From: Candidatus Gastranaerophilales bacterium
GTDB lineage: Bacteria; Cyanobacteriota; Vampirovibrionia; Gastranaerophilales; Gastranaerophilaceae
Assembly (NCBI GenBank): GCA_944325595.1
Contig: CALVAQ010000007.1
Location: forward strand, 1 to 64,000
DNA length: 64,000 nucleotides
Reading direction: 5' to 3'
Shown here piece after piece: positions 32,071-41,486 of this stretch. Position 1 is the stretch's first letter. Each line of letters opens with the position of its first letter. The notes under the pieces were generated by a model that saw only the letters and a program-made list of their open reading frames with translations, was not told the origin of the DNA and ran no database searches. The translations under genes and the position numbers were made by a program.

Positions 32071-33408
32071 CTACAGAGTTTCGTCAAACAAGTCAAAATC
32101 CTCATTGTTTACTGTTCTCAAAAAGTCAATCCAGTCTGTATAATAGTCGGCAAGCGCTTTTATATAACCTATTACAATTTCCTTGTAAGACTGTTCCATC
32201 ACAACAAGCGAGGTCAGGTCAGTCTTCCCTTCAAGATAGTTTTTCTTTGATATATTGATTAATTTTTCCGAGTCTTTTATCAATCTGTTTTTGTAAAACA
32301 GCAGATTTGACTGAGAAGTGAGAAACTGACTGTATGCACTGTCCATCTCTTTCAGGGCTTTGTTTTTTGCGGACTCATAGTTTGTTTGTGCCTGTTCAAC
32401 CTGAAGCTGAGCATTTTTTATCTCGGGCTTAAAAGAATACAAAAGCGCAAGATTGCTCAAATTTGCACCCGCATATGCACCCGCTCTGAATTCACCGGTA
32501 TCCGAGTGCCCGTGAGGCTGATAACCATATCCGCCCATAAGCTCTATATCAGGAACACGCTTTCTGGACACAACAACAAGGTTCTTTTTTGCAACTTCGA
32601 TTTCCTGTTTTGCAAGCTGTATATCCAGTCTTTTTTCAAGTGCTCTGTTTGCTATCTTTTCAAATGGAGGCATTTTTGAGCTGTAATCGGGAGTTTTCAA
32701 AGCAATAAAGACAGTTTCTCCCGGAAGCTCCTCCTCATTTGCATCATAGACTACATCAGAATTTTCCTGTTTTATATTCAAAGCTTTATTAAAATCATTC
32801 CTCGCAGACTGAACAGCTGTTTTTGCGGAATTAATCTGTGTCTCAAGCTGATTGACAGAAATTTGAGCCTGTATGACATCGGTCTCCTGCACATCGCCTG
32901 ACTTGTGCTTTTTTTGAGATAGTGAAAGAAACTCCTCCAATAGCTTTTTTTGTTCGTACAAACACCCGAGAACGGTCTTTGCCCCGACCAAATCAACATA
33001 TGTCTCTCTGACATCCATTTCAAGAGTAAATTCCTGGCTTTTTACATCAAGATCTTTTTTATACAAATTTGCCTGCGCAAGTTTTTTTCTGGCGCCTCTC
33101 TTGGCTATTTCAATAAGTTCCGTTGCACCTATCTGCTGCGGATTGCCTCTTCCTGCCGGACCAAAGTTGTAAAAGATGTTTATTTCAGGATTTTGCAGGC
33201 GGTTTGCCGTTTTTATATCATTCTTTGCAAGCTCGACATTTATCCTCTGAGACTGCAAATCCAGATTATTTGAAAGAGCAAGATTTATTGCATCAACCAG
33301 TGTAATCTTTTTTATCTGCGCAGATAATACCGGATTTTGCAGCAATAACATCTGCACAAAAATCAAAAACAGTGTAAAAACTAATTTTTTATAATTTTTA
33401 AATTTCAT
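32071..33408 (-). CDS. TolC/CzcC-like outer-membrane efflux protein
   Basis: 445 residues with a signal peptide (about 1-30, ending 'PVLSA'). Two repeated OEP halves: 'LVDAINLALSNNLDLQSQRI' with 'ARKKLAQANLYKKD', and 'LEKRLDIQLAKQEIEVAKKNL' with 'YLEGKTDLTSLVVMEQSYKE'. Long coiled coils match the periplasmic tunnel. 'GATELIEIAKRGARKK' is the pattern of CzcC-type metal-efflux partners. It lies 3 bp downstream of the AsmA gene, one operon. No pump gene adjoins it. Confidence 0.85.
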   Translation of the reverse strand: MKFKNYKKLVFTLFLIFVQMLLLQNPVLSAQIKKITLVDAINLALSNNLDLQSQRINVELAKNDIKTANRLQNPEINIFYNFGPAGRGNPQQIGATELIEIAKRGARKKLAQANLYKKDLDVKSQEFTLEMDVRETYVDLVGAKTVLGCLYEQKKLLEEFLSLSQKKHKSGDVQETDVIQAQISVNQLETQINSAKTAVQSARNDFNKALNIKQENSDVVYDANEEELPGETVFIALKTPDYSSKMPPFEKIANRALEKRLDIQLAKQEIEVAKKNLVVVSRKRVPDIELMGGYGYQPHGHSDTGEFRAGAYAGANLSNLALLYSFKPEIKNAQLQVEQAQTNYESAKNKALKEMDSAYSQFLTSQSNLLFYKNRLIKDSEKLINISKKNYLEGKTDLTSLVVMEQSYKEIVIGYIKALADYYTDWIDFLRTVNNEDFDLFDETL

Positions 33409-33411
33409 ATA

Positions 33412-36400
33412 TTATTGTCCGGCATTCTCTGTCTGCTGTGTTTGAGTCTGTGACTCCTGTTCTTTTGCTTTTTTGTAGAAGTTTAATATACCGGTAACGG
33501 TCTGAACAGCTTTGTTCTGTTTGATTTCCTGAACTTTTGCATTGTTTTCAAGCTGGTTTTGTATTCCTTCTTTGACCTGTTGTTTCAATTCTTCTTTTGT
33601 TCTGGGAATTGAAGGAGCAACAGATTCGAGGAGATTTTGCTCTTCTTCTTGAATTTTTTCTGCCGTGTTCAGCCATTGAAGTGTTTTTACGGCAGAAGCA
33701 GGATTGTTCAGGTTTCCGTTTATCACAACCTTAAACGACTGTGTGCCTGTTTTTTCCGGAGTCAGTGCCGGAATTTTGGCAAGTTCGGCACTGTTTGCTG
33801 CGGCATTATATTTGTTCAGAGCTTCGGCAATAGATGTTCCAAACTGCGGAATATACGAAGCGAGTTTTCCGACAGAAAGATTTGTAATCGGTCCGAGTGC
33901 CGACACAATCTCAGGAGACAGAGACCCTGTCAGATTTATCTTTGCAATCATGGAAAGGATATTAACATCTCCCGTCAAAAGCAAAGACATATGAGGTCCA
34001 GACATTTTTACCGATTCCAAAACAGCAACACCGTTTTTGATATTCAAATCGCCGTTCAGGTATGAAAATTTGCCTGTATTATACGGAGCAATTGTGTTCA
34101 CAAGTCCGCCGATTTTTGTTGCAATAAATCCTTCGGAAACCAGATTGCCGGCTTTCAAGAATGTCTCAAACCTGCCCAGACTGCCAAGCTGTCCGTCTTT
34201 CATCTCAAAATTGACTTTTCCGTTCAAAGAATTCATCTGCTCTTCGTATGTAGCACCTTTCAGTGTCAAATTGGCGCTAAAATCAGCATTCGCCATGACC
34301 TGATCTTTTAAAGCGGCAAATACGGTAACAATATTGTTTGCATTGACACCCTTGCCTTTTATGTCGGCTTTTATTGCCGTTGTAGCCACATTGTATGTGA
34401 TAGTCCCGTTTACACCACCATTGTATACATTTGCTTTAAAATTCGACAACTTGAACAGGTCATTTATCAATGTAAAATTGCTTGTTATATTTGAAATACA
34501 AAAATCACCGCCGATTTGTTTCATCTTAAAGTTCTGTATATTAAGACTTCCGTTAGAAATTTTTACCGGCAAAACCGGTGCTTGCTTTTTAGAAGTATTG
34601 TTTTGTACGGAAGGTGATGTCTGCGGCATCATTTTGTTTATTTTGTCCATTGCCGCAAAGATTTTGTCCGCATCAAACATAGCGGAAGTTACGTTCATTG
34701 TTCTTACTACAAGAACATCAGAGAACTTTGAAGAAGCCTCTGTATCAATATTAAAGGCGGTACCGTTTATATCCAGATTTTGAACCTTTGCACTCAGTGT
34801 ATTTTCGTTGAATTCCGCATCAACATCCTGTACCTTAACAAGAAAATCCGGCAAGTTGATATCTTTTATACTAAAAAAGCCTTTATAAAGCGGGTTTGAG
34901 AGTGTACCGTATATGTTTACCTCTCCTTTTGTTTTTAAAGAAGCCTCCTTCATTAAAGGAATTGAAACAACAATCTGTTCAGGTATACTGAAATTCAATC
35001 TCAATGAAGGATAAGATTCATTTATACCATTGATTGTACCGGTCAATCCCGCAATTTTATCAGCGCCTTTTTTGTTATAAGCAAAATTGTCTTTGAGAGC
35101 AGTTTTGTTTGCCAGATACAACGATGCATCACTTATATCAATCCTGTCAGCCGAGCAAGTAACAGAAACATTCACAAGCCCCGGTTTACCCGACATTTTT
35201 TTGACCGTAACAGGTGAAAAATGATTGGCGGAATCAGAATGCATCTGGGCATTGATATTGAGTTTTTGCGCATCGCCGGTAATCTCTGCGACAACAGGCA
35301 GCGTACCCTTTGAATCAACAAAAGTCTTTATTTCTTTTGGCAAGAGATTTTTTAAATCCGAAGATTTGATATTTCCGCTGATTTTTACATCAGTTTTGAG
35401 TTTTTTCATGTAGTCTTTGATACTGCCAGACACATCAATTTTTGAAGAATTCATTGTTACGGAAAACGGAACAATAGAAATCTCGTCGGGAGTGACTTTT
35501 ATATCCACGGAAGGCGCACTCAAACCAAGATAAGGATTGTTTATTTTAAATAAAGAACCCAAAAGTTTTACGTCTCCCGTAAAAGAAGAGCCTTTGGTTT
35601 TTATATTAACGGAAGCAGATTTGTTTGAAAGAAGAAAAGTATTCAGTCTGTCTTTCAAAGACAATCCGCTCAACAAAAGATTTATGTTTGGTTCGATATC
35701 GGCAAGCTGTCCTTTGACAATCACATTCAAAGAAAGCACACCGCCGTTTAAAACATATGCTTTTTTCAAATCTATCGGAGCAAAAGCATTGAATAACGGA
35801 GCAATATTAATCTTTTCAGATTCAACCTTGATATCGGCATTGGCTTTTGAATCAACCGTACCAGATACAAAAACCTTACTGCCGTTAACATTAGCGCCGG
35901 TATTCTTTATAGAAAGATTGTTGTTTGAAAAATCAACATCCGCTTTGATATCTTTGATATTTACGGGAATTGTTTTGTGAGAAACAGCACCGTCGATTAC
36001 TTTCAAATAGCCGGAGGAAACAAAATCTTTCATATCCGTATTCAAAGAAAAATCCGAAGAAATATATCCGCCGAGATTGAACAGAGAAATATCGCTTTCA
36101 AAATTCAAAGAATTCAATAATGCTACCGCAAATTTTTGAATACTCTTAAAACTGATTTTGTCTGTTTTAAACTTCAAATCAATCTTTGTCTTGTGCCCGT
36201 GAGATACATCTGCCGTCAATAAAGCTTTTTCAGAAGCACTTACATACAAATTCGAATCAACTTGCGTTTGATGTCCCTTTGAAAGCATATGAAAATATCC
36301 GTCAGGAAGTTTCTTTCCGTCAAGAACAATACTGATTTTGTCAGCATTTGCCGTACCGGTCAAATCTATATGTCCGTTGTGCTCTTTGAGTTTTAAATCA

Positions 36401-37179
36401 ACAAATATATCTGCCCTGGGATTATATTTTACAATTTCGTTGATAAAATCAACTTTTGGAATCACAACCTCCTGCTGCGGTTCGGAAGCTGTACCTATAG
36501 CCGGCCAAAAACTTGAAATTTTGGTATCAAAAATGACGTTTTCCTGATTATTCACCAGAATTTTGCCTTTTGCACCAACTCTGAAATGTTTGTTCATCAC
36601 GGCATTATCAAGTTTAAAATTTTCACCGTGCAGCGCAACAGTGTTTTTTGTCTGTTCATCAGTTAGTTTTAATTTATAGTTGTATATTTCTACAAGAGGA
36701 AGTCTGTCAGAAATTCTGACAGGAAGTTCCTGTGCCGCCGTATCGGGAGCGGTTTGCTGCTGTTCCATATTTTTCAAGACATAATCAACGACATCAAAAC
36801 TTCCGTCTTTTGTATAAACCAGAGATAAAGACGGAGAATAGACTTTCACATCGGAAACTTTGACGGTTTTGAATATCAGCGGAAGCAAAGATATTTTGAC
36901 TTCAGCAGTATCAACTGAAGCAATATCTTTTTTGTCCGGATAAGACAGACTCAGTCCGTATATTTTTACACCGGCTTTGAGGTCATATGTCGTGACCGGT
37001 TTTATTCCGTCAAAATCTATATCCAGCTTTACTGAATCAGATACTATTTTTTGAATATCTTTTTTGTAACTGTTCAAATTTATTACATTTGGCAAAACAA
37101 ACAAAAATGCCAGATATAGTATGACAACAACGCTCAAAAATACAGTTATTGCTTTTTTATGTTTATTCAAAAATATCAT
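33412..37179 (-). CDS. Large AsmA-family protein
   Basis: 1255 residues. N-terminal transmembrane anchor (about 9-31), then 'LNSYKKDIQKIVSDSVKLDIDFDGI', the AsmA N-terminal pattern; a long beta-rich middle with repeated 'G-x-I/L-x-x-x-x...DI-K/N-x' strands; and a C-terminal AsmA_2-like region ('LNGKVNFEMKDGQLGSLGRFETFLK' about residues 985-1010). The last 70 residues are Gln/Glu-rich coiled coil. Related to TamB/YhdP/AsmA bridges that move lipids between membranes. Transcribed with the TolC-like gene. Confidence 0.8.
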   Translation of the reverse strand: MIFLNKHKKAITVFLSVVVILYLAFLFVLPNVINLNSYKKDIQKIVSDSVKLDIDFDGIKPVTTYDLKAGVKIYGLSLSYPDKKDIASVDTAEVKISLLPLIFKTVKVSDVKVYSPSLSLVYTKDGSFDVVDYVLKNMEQQQTAPDTAAQELPVRISDRLPLVEIYNYKLKLTDEQTKNTVALHGENFKLDNAVMNKHFRVGAKGKILVNNQENVIFDTKISSFWPAIGTASEPQQEVVIPKVDFINEIVKYNPRADIFVDLKLKEHNGHIDLTGTANADKISIVLDGKKLPDGYFHMLSKGHQTQVDSNLYVSASEKALLTADVSHGHKTKIDLKFKTDKISFKSIQKFAVALLNSLNFESDISLFNLGGYISSDFSLNTDMKDFVSSGYLKVIDGAVSHKTIPVNIKDIKADVDFSNNNLSIKNTGANVNGSKVFVSGTVDSKANADIKVESEKINIAPLFNAFAPIDLKKAYVLNGGVLSLNVIVKGQLADIEPNINLLLSGLSLKDRLNTFLLSNKSASVNIKTKGSSFTGDVKLLGSLFKINNPYLGLSAPSVDIKVTPDEISIVPFSVTMNSSKIDVSGSIKDYMKKLKTDVKISGNIKSSDLKNLLPKEIKTFVDSKGTLPVVAEITGDAQKLNINAQMHSDSANHFSPVTVKKMSGKPGLVNVSVTCSADRIDISDASLYLANKTALKDNFAYNKKGADKIAGLTGTINGINESYPSLRLNFSIPEQIVVSIPLMKEASLKTKGEVNIYGTLSNPLYKGFFSIKDINLPDFLVKVQDVDAEFNENTLSAKVQNLDINGTAFNIDTEASSKFSDVLVVRTMNVTSAMFDADKIFAAMDKINKMMPQTSPSVQNNTSKKQAPVLPVKISNGSLNIQNFKMKQIGGDFCISNITSNFTLINDLFKLSNFKANVYNGGVNGTITYNVATTAIKADIKGKGVNANNIVTVFAALKDQVMANADFSANLTLKGATYEEQMNSLNGKVNFEMKDGQLGSLGRFETFLKAGNLVSEGFIATKIGGLVNTIAPYNTGKFSYLNGDLNIKNGVAVLESVKMSGPHMSLLLTGDVNILSMIAKINLTGSLSPEIVSALGPITNLSVGKLASYIPQFGTSIAEALNKYNAAANSAELAKIPALTPEKTGTQSFKVVINGNLNNPASAVKTLQWLNTAEKIQEEEQNLLESVAPSIPRTKEELKQQVKEGIQNQLENNAKVQEIKQNKAVQTVTGILNFYKKAKEQESQTQTQQTENAGQ

Positions 37180-37327
37180 AAACCACCCCTAAAATTTCTT
37201 ATACATAAAACAATACTTTAACAAATCGCATAAATCAAGAATTGTCGTATATTTGTTTTATTTTTTTTAACAGAAAAAGTGGTATAATTTCTTTAATACT
37301 CAAAGGAACAAAAAAGGATTTTTAATT

Positions 37328-37798
37328 ATGGCAGATACATACGAGTTTTTAAATTGTCCGGCTTGCGGAACCCCGATGAAAAAAGTATTTTTAGAAAAAC
37401 AGGGTTTCATTATTGATGTATGTCTCGACGGTTGCGGCGGAATCTGGTTTGACAACAGAGAGCTATCAAAAGTTGATGAAAAAACAGAGGATATTTCTGA
37501 CCTGTCAGCCGCATATGCAGGCAAAACTTTCCACAGAGTTGAAAGAGAACAAGACAGAGACTGTCCTGTATGTCACAAAAAAATGGTCAAAAACTGCGCA
37601 AGTGCAAAACAGGAAATAACTGTCGATGAATGTTATCAGTGCGGCGGAAAGTTTTTTGACTACAATGAACTCGAAATATTAAGAAATCAATATGATTCGG
37701 ACGAAGACAGAATTGCGGATATCAAAAAAATAGCAAAAGACTCGGTCAAAATGGAAGTTATTTTGAACAAACTTATGCACAAAGACGATATGATTTAG
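37328..37798 (+). CDS. Double zinc-ribbon (zf-TFIIB) protein
   Basis: 156 residues. Two CxxC...CxxC ribbons: 'CPACGTPMKK' with 'CLDGCGGIWFDNREL' (about 13-48) and 'CPVCHKKMVK' with 'CYQCGGKFFDYNEL' (about 80-113), each ending in the zf-TFIIB 'G-x-W/F-F/D-x-x-EL' signature. C-terminal 40 residues are helical and acidic. TATAAT lies upstream at about 37282. Function of such proteins is unknown; regulatory or chaperone roles have been suggested. Confidence 0.7.
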   Translation: MADTYEFLNCPACGTPMKKVFLEKQGFIIDVCLDGCGGIWFDNRELSKVDEKTEDISDLSAAYAGKTFHRVEREQDRDCPVCHKKMVKNCASAKQEITVDECYQCGGKFFDYNELEILRNQYDSDEDRIADIKKIAKDSVKMEVILNKLMHKDDMI

Positions 37799-37826
37799 CA
37801 TTTTCCGAATATGATATAATAAAACA

Positions 37827-38255
37827 ATGGAAAAATTATCTCAAAGCCAGGAAGATTATCTGGAAACTATTTACACGGAAATAAAAGCAAAAGGCTGTGC
37901 AAAGGTCACGGATATCGCAAACATTTTAAACGTAAAAAAAGCCTCTGTTACCGGAGCAATAAACAATCTGAGCGAAAAAGGGCTGGTTAATTATGCTCCG
38001 TATTCGGCTGTTACTCTGACCAAAACAGGCGAACAGACCGCAAAGAAAATCCTGCTGAGACATGAAGTTATGACAAACTTTTTAATAAATGCACTGAACC
38101 TGCCCAAAGAAGAAGCCGCACAAAATGCATGCCGGATGGAGCATATTATGAGTGAAGAAATGTTCAAAAGAATCCACTCATTTTCTCATTTCATCTGCAA
38201 CTATTCAAAAGAAAATCCCGATTTTCAAAAAAAACTTCAAGAATTGTATAAATAA
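37827..38255 (+). CDS. DtxR/MntR-family metal-responsive repressor
   Basis: 142 residues, full length for MntR-like proteins without an SH3 domain. The winged helix reads 'SQEDYLETIYTEI', 'VTDIANILNVKKASVTGAINNLSEKGLV', then the dimerisation part with 'LRHEVMTNFLINALNLP' and 'EAAQNACRMEHIMSEEM', which has the Cys/Glu/His metal ligands (CRMEHIMSEE). No Shine-Dalgarno; TATAAT (37815-37820) lies 6 bp before the ATG, so the mRNA is probably leaderless. It likely controls iron or manganese uptake elsewhere. Confidence 0.8.
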   Translation: MEKLSQSQEDYLETIYTEIKAKGCAKVTDIANILNVKKASVTGAINNLSEKGLVNYAPYSAVTLTKTGEQTAKKILLRHEVMTNFLINALNLPKEEAAQNACRMEHIMSEEMFKRIHSFSHFICNYSKENPDFQKKLQELYK

Positions 38256-38258
38256 ACC

Positions 38259-39860
38259 CTATTTTGCCGGCAGCGGTTCTTCGATTTTCGGCGGTTTTTG
38301 CTTTTTGTATTTTACTTTCTGGAACAAGAATATCAAAGGCGTGAGCAAAACCAGCAAAAGCGCAAAAATCTTGAAACAATCCATATATGCCATCAAAGTA
38401 GACTGCTGAACAAGTTGTTTGTATGCCATTGTGTTAGCTTTTATATCAGACAACGCCTGACCTGACATCATAGCTATCGCCGACTGTATTGCATTGACTT
38501 TTTCCGTAAATCCGGGATGAGAATATGTCATATTCCTGATTAGATGAGTCTGGTGCACCTGACTCATACGTGAAACCATTGTATTAACAGCAGATGTACC
38601 GATTGCACCGCCGACACTTTTTGCAAGGTTGAACACACCCGTTGCATTGGTCATCTGATTGTTTTTCAATGTAACAAAAGCAACTGTCATAAGAGGTATC
38701 ATCAAAATTGAAAAAGCGGCACCGCAGATTATATTCGGCACGATTATGTTAGACATTGAAATCTGCAAATTCAATGTACCGAACATAAGATTTGACACGG
38801 CAAGAATCAGCAGACCGGCAGCCATAACCCATCTTTGGTCTACTCTGTTTGCAAGAATTGCACAGGTAATCAGCCCCGCCAGAGACCCGAAGCCTCTCGG
38901 GCTGATAGCCAGTCCGCTCAATGTGGCGGTATAACCCATCAACTGCTGTAAAAATAACGGCAGAATTGCAAGTGTAGAATACAAAACAGCACCGATTATA
39001 AAATGCAAAAACGTACCTATGGCAAAGTTTTTGTCTTTAAAAACTTTCAAATTTACTATAGGTTCTTTTGCCATCAACTCTCTGACAATAAAAGCAATAA
39101 ATGTCACACCGACTACAGCAGCAGACCATCTTACCCAGCGTGCACCGAACCAGTCGCATTTCTGCCCGTTATCCAGAATAACCTGCAAAACGAACAGCCA
39201 TACAATAAGAAAAATAAAACCCCAGTAGTCAACGGATTTTACTTTTCCCTTTCTGGCATACGGCGGATCTTCAATAAATTTTTTAATCAAAGCAAGAGAA
39301 ATAAAACCTATCGGCACATTTATCAGAAAAATCCAGTGCCATGTATATGTATCGGTAATCCAGCCGCCGAGAGTCGGACCTATAATCGGAGCAAAAATTA
39401 CGCCGAAGCCGAAAACTGACATTGCAACCCCTCTGTCCTCGGGTTTAAATTCTTCCATCATTACTGCCTGTGCTATCGGCATAACGGCACCGCCGCCAAT
39501 ACCCTGTATTACACGGGCAAAAATAAGCATCGCCATACTGGTAGCCATACCGCACAGAGCAGAAGCAACAGTAAACATAAGTGTGGATAACAGCAAAAAG
39601 TTTTTTCTTCCCATGAGGGTAGAAAACCAGGCTGTAGATGGGATAATTACACCGTTTGCAACAAGATAACTTGTCAAAACCCAGGTTGATTCATCTCTGG
39701 TTGCAGAGAAAGAACCTGCAATGTGGGGCAGCGCTACGTTTGCAATAGACGAATCCAGTACAACCATAAAGATGGTAAGCATTACTGCTCCGGCACTCAG
39801 CCACGGGTTTTTTCCCGATGTTGCATCTTCAATATTTGTTACTGCTGTTTCATCGCTCAT
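38259..39860 (-). CDS. emrB: EmrB-type MFS multidrug efflux pump (DHA2)
   Basis: 533 residues with 14 predicted helices. Family motifs: 'VVLDSSIANVALPHIAGSF' in helix 1, 'GRKNFLLLSTLMF' (motif A), 'RVIQGIGGGAVMPIAQA' (motif B), 'GPTLGGWI' (motif C). Proton-driven drug export through the EmrA and TolC channel. Its start overlaps the EmrA stop by one base. Third gene of a marR-emrA-emrB operon. Confidence 0.9.
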   Translation of the reverse strand: MSDETAVTNIEDATSGKNPWLSAGAVMLTIFMVVLDSSIANVALPHIAGSFSATRDESTWVLTSYLVANGVIIPSTAWFSTLMGRKNFLLLSTLMFTVASALCGMATSMAMLIFARVIQGIGGGAVMPIAQAVMMEEFKPEDRGVAMSVFGFGVIFAPIIGPTLGGWITDTYTWHWIFLINVPIGFISLALIKKFIEDPPYARKGKVKSVDYWGFIFLIVWLFVLQVILDNGQKCDWFGARWVRWSAAVVGVTFIAFIVRELMAKEPIVNLKVFKDKNFAIGTFLHFIIGAVLYSTLAILPLFLQQLMGYTATLSGLAISPRGFGSLAGLITCAILANRVDQRWVMAAGLLILAVSNLMFGTLNLQISMSNIIVPNIICGAAFSILMIPLMTVAFVTLKNNQMTNATGVFNLAKSVGGAIGTSAVNTMVSRMSQVHQTHLIRNMTYSHPGFTEKVNAIQSAIAMMSGQALSDIKANTMAYKQLVQQSTLMAYMDCFKIFALLLVLLTPLIFLFQKVKYKKQKPPKIEEPLPAK

Positions 39861-40909
39861 TAGTTTTCAGTTGTTTCTTTTTGTGGTGTCTTTTTTACAT
39901 AAACCTTCGGAACAACACTCATTCCCGGTTCTATGCTGTATTGAGGATCAATTTTTGATGTAAATACAATCTTTACGGGAACACGCTGTACAACTTTTAC
40001 ATAACTGCCGACAGCATTTTCCGGCGGGAACATGCTGGCTTTTGCGCCCGTGCTTGACTGGATTGAATCAACCACACCCATGAGTTTTAAATGCGGATAT
40101 GCATCAACTTTTATTCTCACAGGCTGTCCTACTCTGATTTTTTCAAGCTGGGTTTCTTTGTAATTTGCAACTACCCATCTTTTGTCCGGCACTATAGAAA
40201 ACAACGGCGCTCCGGCATTTATAAACGCACCTTCTTCTGCTGAACGGTTTGTAATTTTTCCGTCTTCGGAAGCATAGATTTTTGTATAAGAAAGCTCAAG
40301 TTTTGCCTGATTCATTGCTGCTTCGAGTTTTTTCAACTCGGCATCCGCAACCTTGTTTTTTTCTTTTGAAAATACAGCCTGCTGTGCTGTTGCATAGTTG
40401 GCTTTTGCAAGGTCATATTTTGATTTTGCTCTGTCATATTCCTGCTGGGAAACAGCACCTTTTTCATACAGACCTTTGTATCTGTTGTAATCCTGCTCGG
40501 CGACAGTCATATCTGTTTCTGCGGCATTTTTGTCAACAACGGCGGATTTCTGTTTGTACAAAGCCATTTCGTATGCAGCTTTTGCCTGTTCATAACGAAC
40601 TTTGTAATCTCTGTCATCAATTGTCAAAAGCAGCTGCCCTTGTTTTACATGGTCGTTATCATCAACATACAGTTTTTCAATAATACCCGTAACTTTCGGG
40701 CTGACTCTTATTATATGCCCTTCAATAAAAGCATCATCAGTTGTTTCAAATGTAGAAAAATACAGCCATCCCAGAAAAACCAGAACCAGTATTACAATAG
40801 AAGGCACAAGAAATCTTTTCTTTACTACCTTCTTTGCTTTTTTGCGTTTTGTTGTTTTTTCGGCTTTTTCTGGCATAGCTTCGTTATTTTGAAATTCGTT
40901 ATCTTCCAT
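39860..40909 (-). CDS. emrA: EmrA-type membrane-fusion (HlyD) protein
   Basis: 349 residues: Lys-rich cytoplasmic N-terminus, one helix (about 33-50), then 'DDAFIEGHIIRVSPKVTGIIEKLYVDDNDHVKQG' (first half of the lipoyl-like domain, split), two coiled-coil helices around 105-190 and 'EDGKITNRSAEEGAFINAGAPLFSIV' as the second half. Links the EmrB pump to an outer-membrane channel such as the one at 41487. 10 bp after the marR-like gene. Confidence 0.9.
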   Translation of the reverse strand: MEDNEFQNNEAMPEKAEKTTKRKKAKKVVKKRFLVPSIVILVLVFLGWLYFSTFETTDDAFIEGHIIRVSPKVTGIIEKLYVDDNDHVKQGQLLLTIDDRDYKVRYEQAKAAYEMALYKQKSAVVDKNAAETDMTVAEQDYNRYKGLYEKGAVSQQEYDRAKSKYDLAKANYATAQQAVFSKEKNKVADAELKKLEAAMNQAKLELSYTKIYASEDGKITNRSAEEGAFINAGAPLFSIVPDKRWVVANYKETQLEKIRVGQPVRIKVDAYPHLKLMGVVDSIQSSTGAKASMFPPENAVGSYVKVVQRVPVKIVFTSKIDPQYSIEPGMSVVPKVYVKKTPQKETTEN

Positions 40910-40919
40910 TTTTACCTCT

Positions 40920-41396
40920 TTACAGATTTATATCGTATTCTTCTTCAATATTTTTTCTGACTTTTCTAAGCAAACTGACAAGAGTCAAAATCTCTTCGTC
41001 ACTCATACCTTTGTATTGAGCGACACTCATTCTTTCTTTCAACGGTTTTGCAAAATCTACTTTTTCTTTGCCTTTTGATGTCAAATAGACTTTCAGAATT
41101 CTTCTGTTTGAATCATCTTTTTCTCTTTTGATAAAACCTTTTGTCTCCAAAATATCAATCATTCTTGTTATATTCGGACGGTCCTTGCCAAGTATATTGG
41201 CTATCTGGGTTTGATACAATCCGTCTTTCAGTGACAAAATGAGTAATATACCAATCTGCTCTCTGGTGATATCCTGCAGTCCATGAATCTTCAATGTCTT
41301 TTGACCCGCAGCTCTGTATGCGGAAACAGTAAGTGCAATCTCAAGACCTAAATCTATATCAGTGCTATTAATCTTCTTCAATGCTGGCTCTCTCAA
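40920..41396 (-). CDS. MarR-family repressor of the emr operon
   Basis: 158 residues (or 153 from the second TTG, 41381); no ATG or GTG is available upstream of conserved sequence. Winged helix 'ITREQIGILLILSLKDGLYQTQIANILGKDRPNITRMIDIL' (about 45-85), wing 'KREKDDSNRRILKVYLTSKGK'. The perfect dyad CAATTGTTA-N6-TAACAATTG (41394-41417) overlaps the start region, pointing to autorepression relieved by drugs. Confidence 0.85.
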   Translation of the reverse strand: MREPALKKINSTDIDLGLEIALTVSAYRAAGQKTLKIHGLQDITREQIGILLILSLKDGLYQTQIANILGKDRPNITRMIDILETKGFIKREKDDSNRRILKVYLTSKGKEKVDFAKPLKERMSVAQYKGMSDEEILTLVSLLRKVRKNIEEEYDINL

Positions 41397-41417
41397 TTGT
41401 TACCATGATAACAATTG
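41394..41417. promoter_or_regulatory. MarR operator candidate
   Basis: 9-bp perfect arms CAATTGTTA and TAACAATTG separated by 6 bp, at the 5' end of the MarR gene and 70 bp before the divergent TolC-like gene. It overlaps a minus-strand TATCAT -10 candidate. It is the only such dyad I saw in this region. Confidence 0.6.
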
Positions 41418-41486
41418 CTATGCTAACATACACATTTTAAAAAGACAAGAACCATTCGTATTATCCTCCGTACGGTATAGGCAGTT

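Noticed and set aside
33637-36547. Plus-strand ORFs within the AsmA gene
   Set aside because: Several long open frames are antisense to a clear 1255-codon gene; their composition follows the complementary codons and they lack starts with sites.
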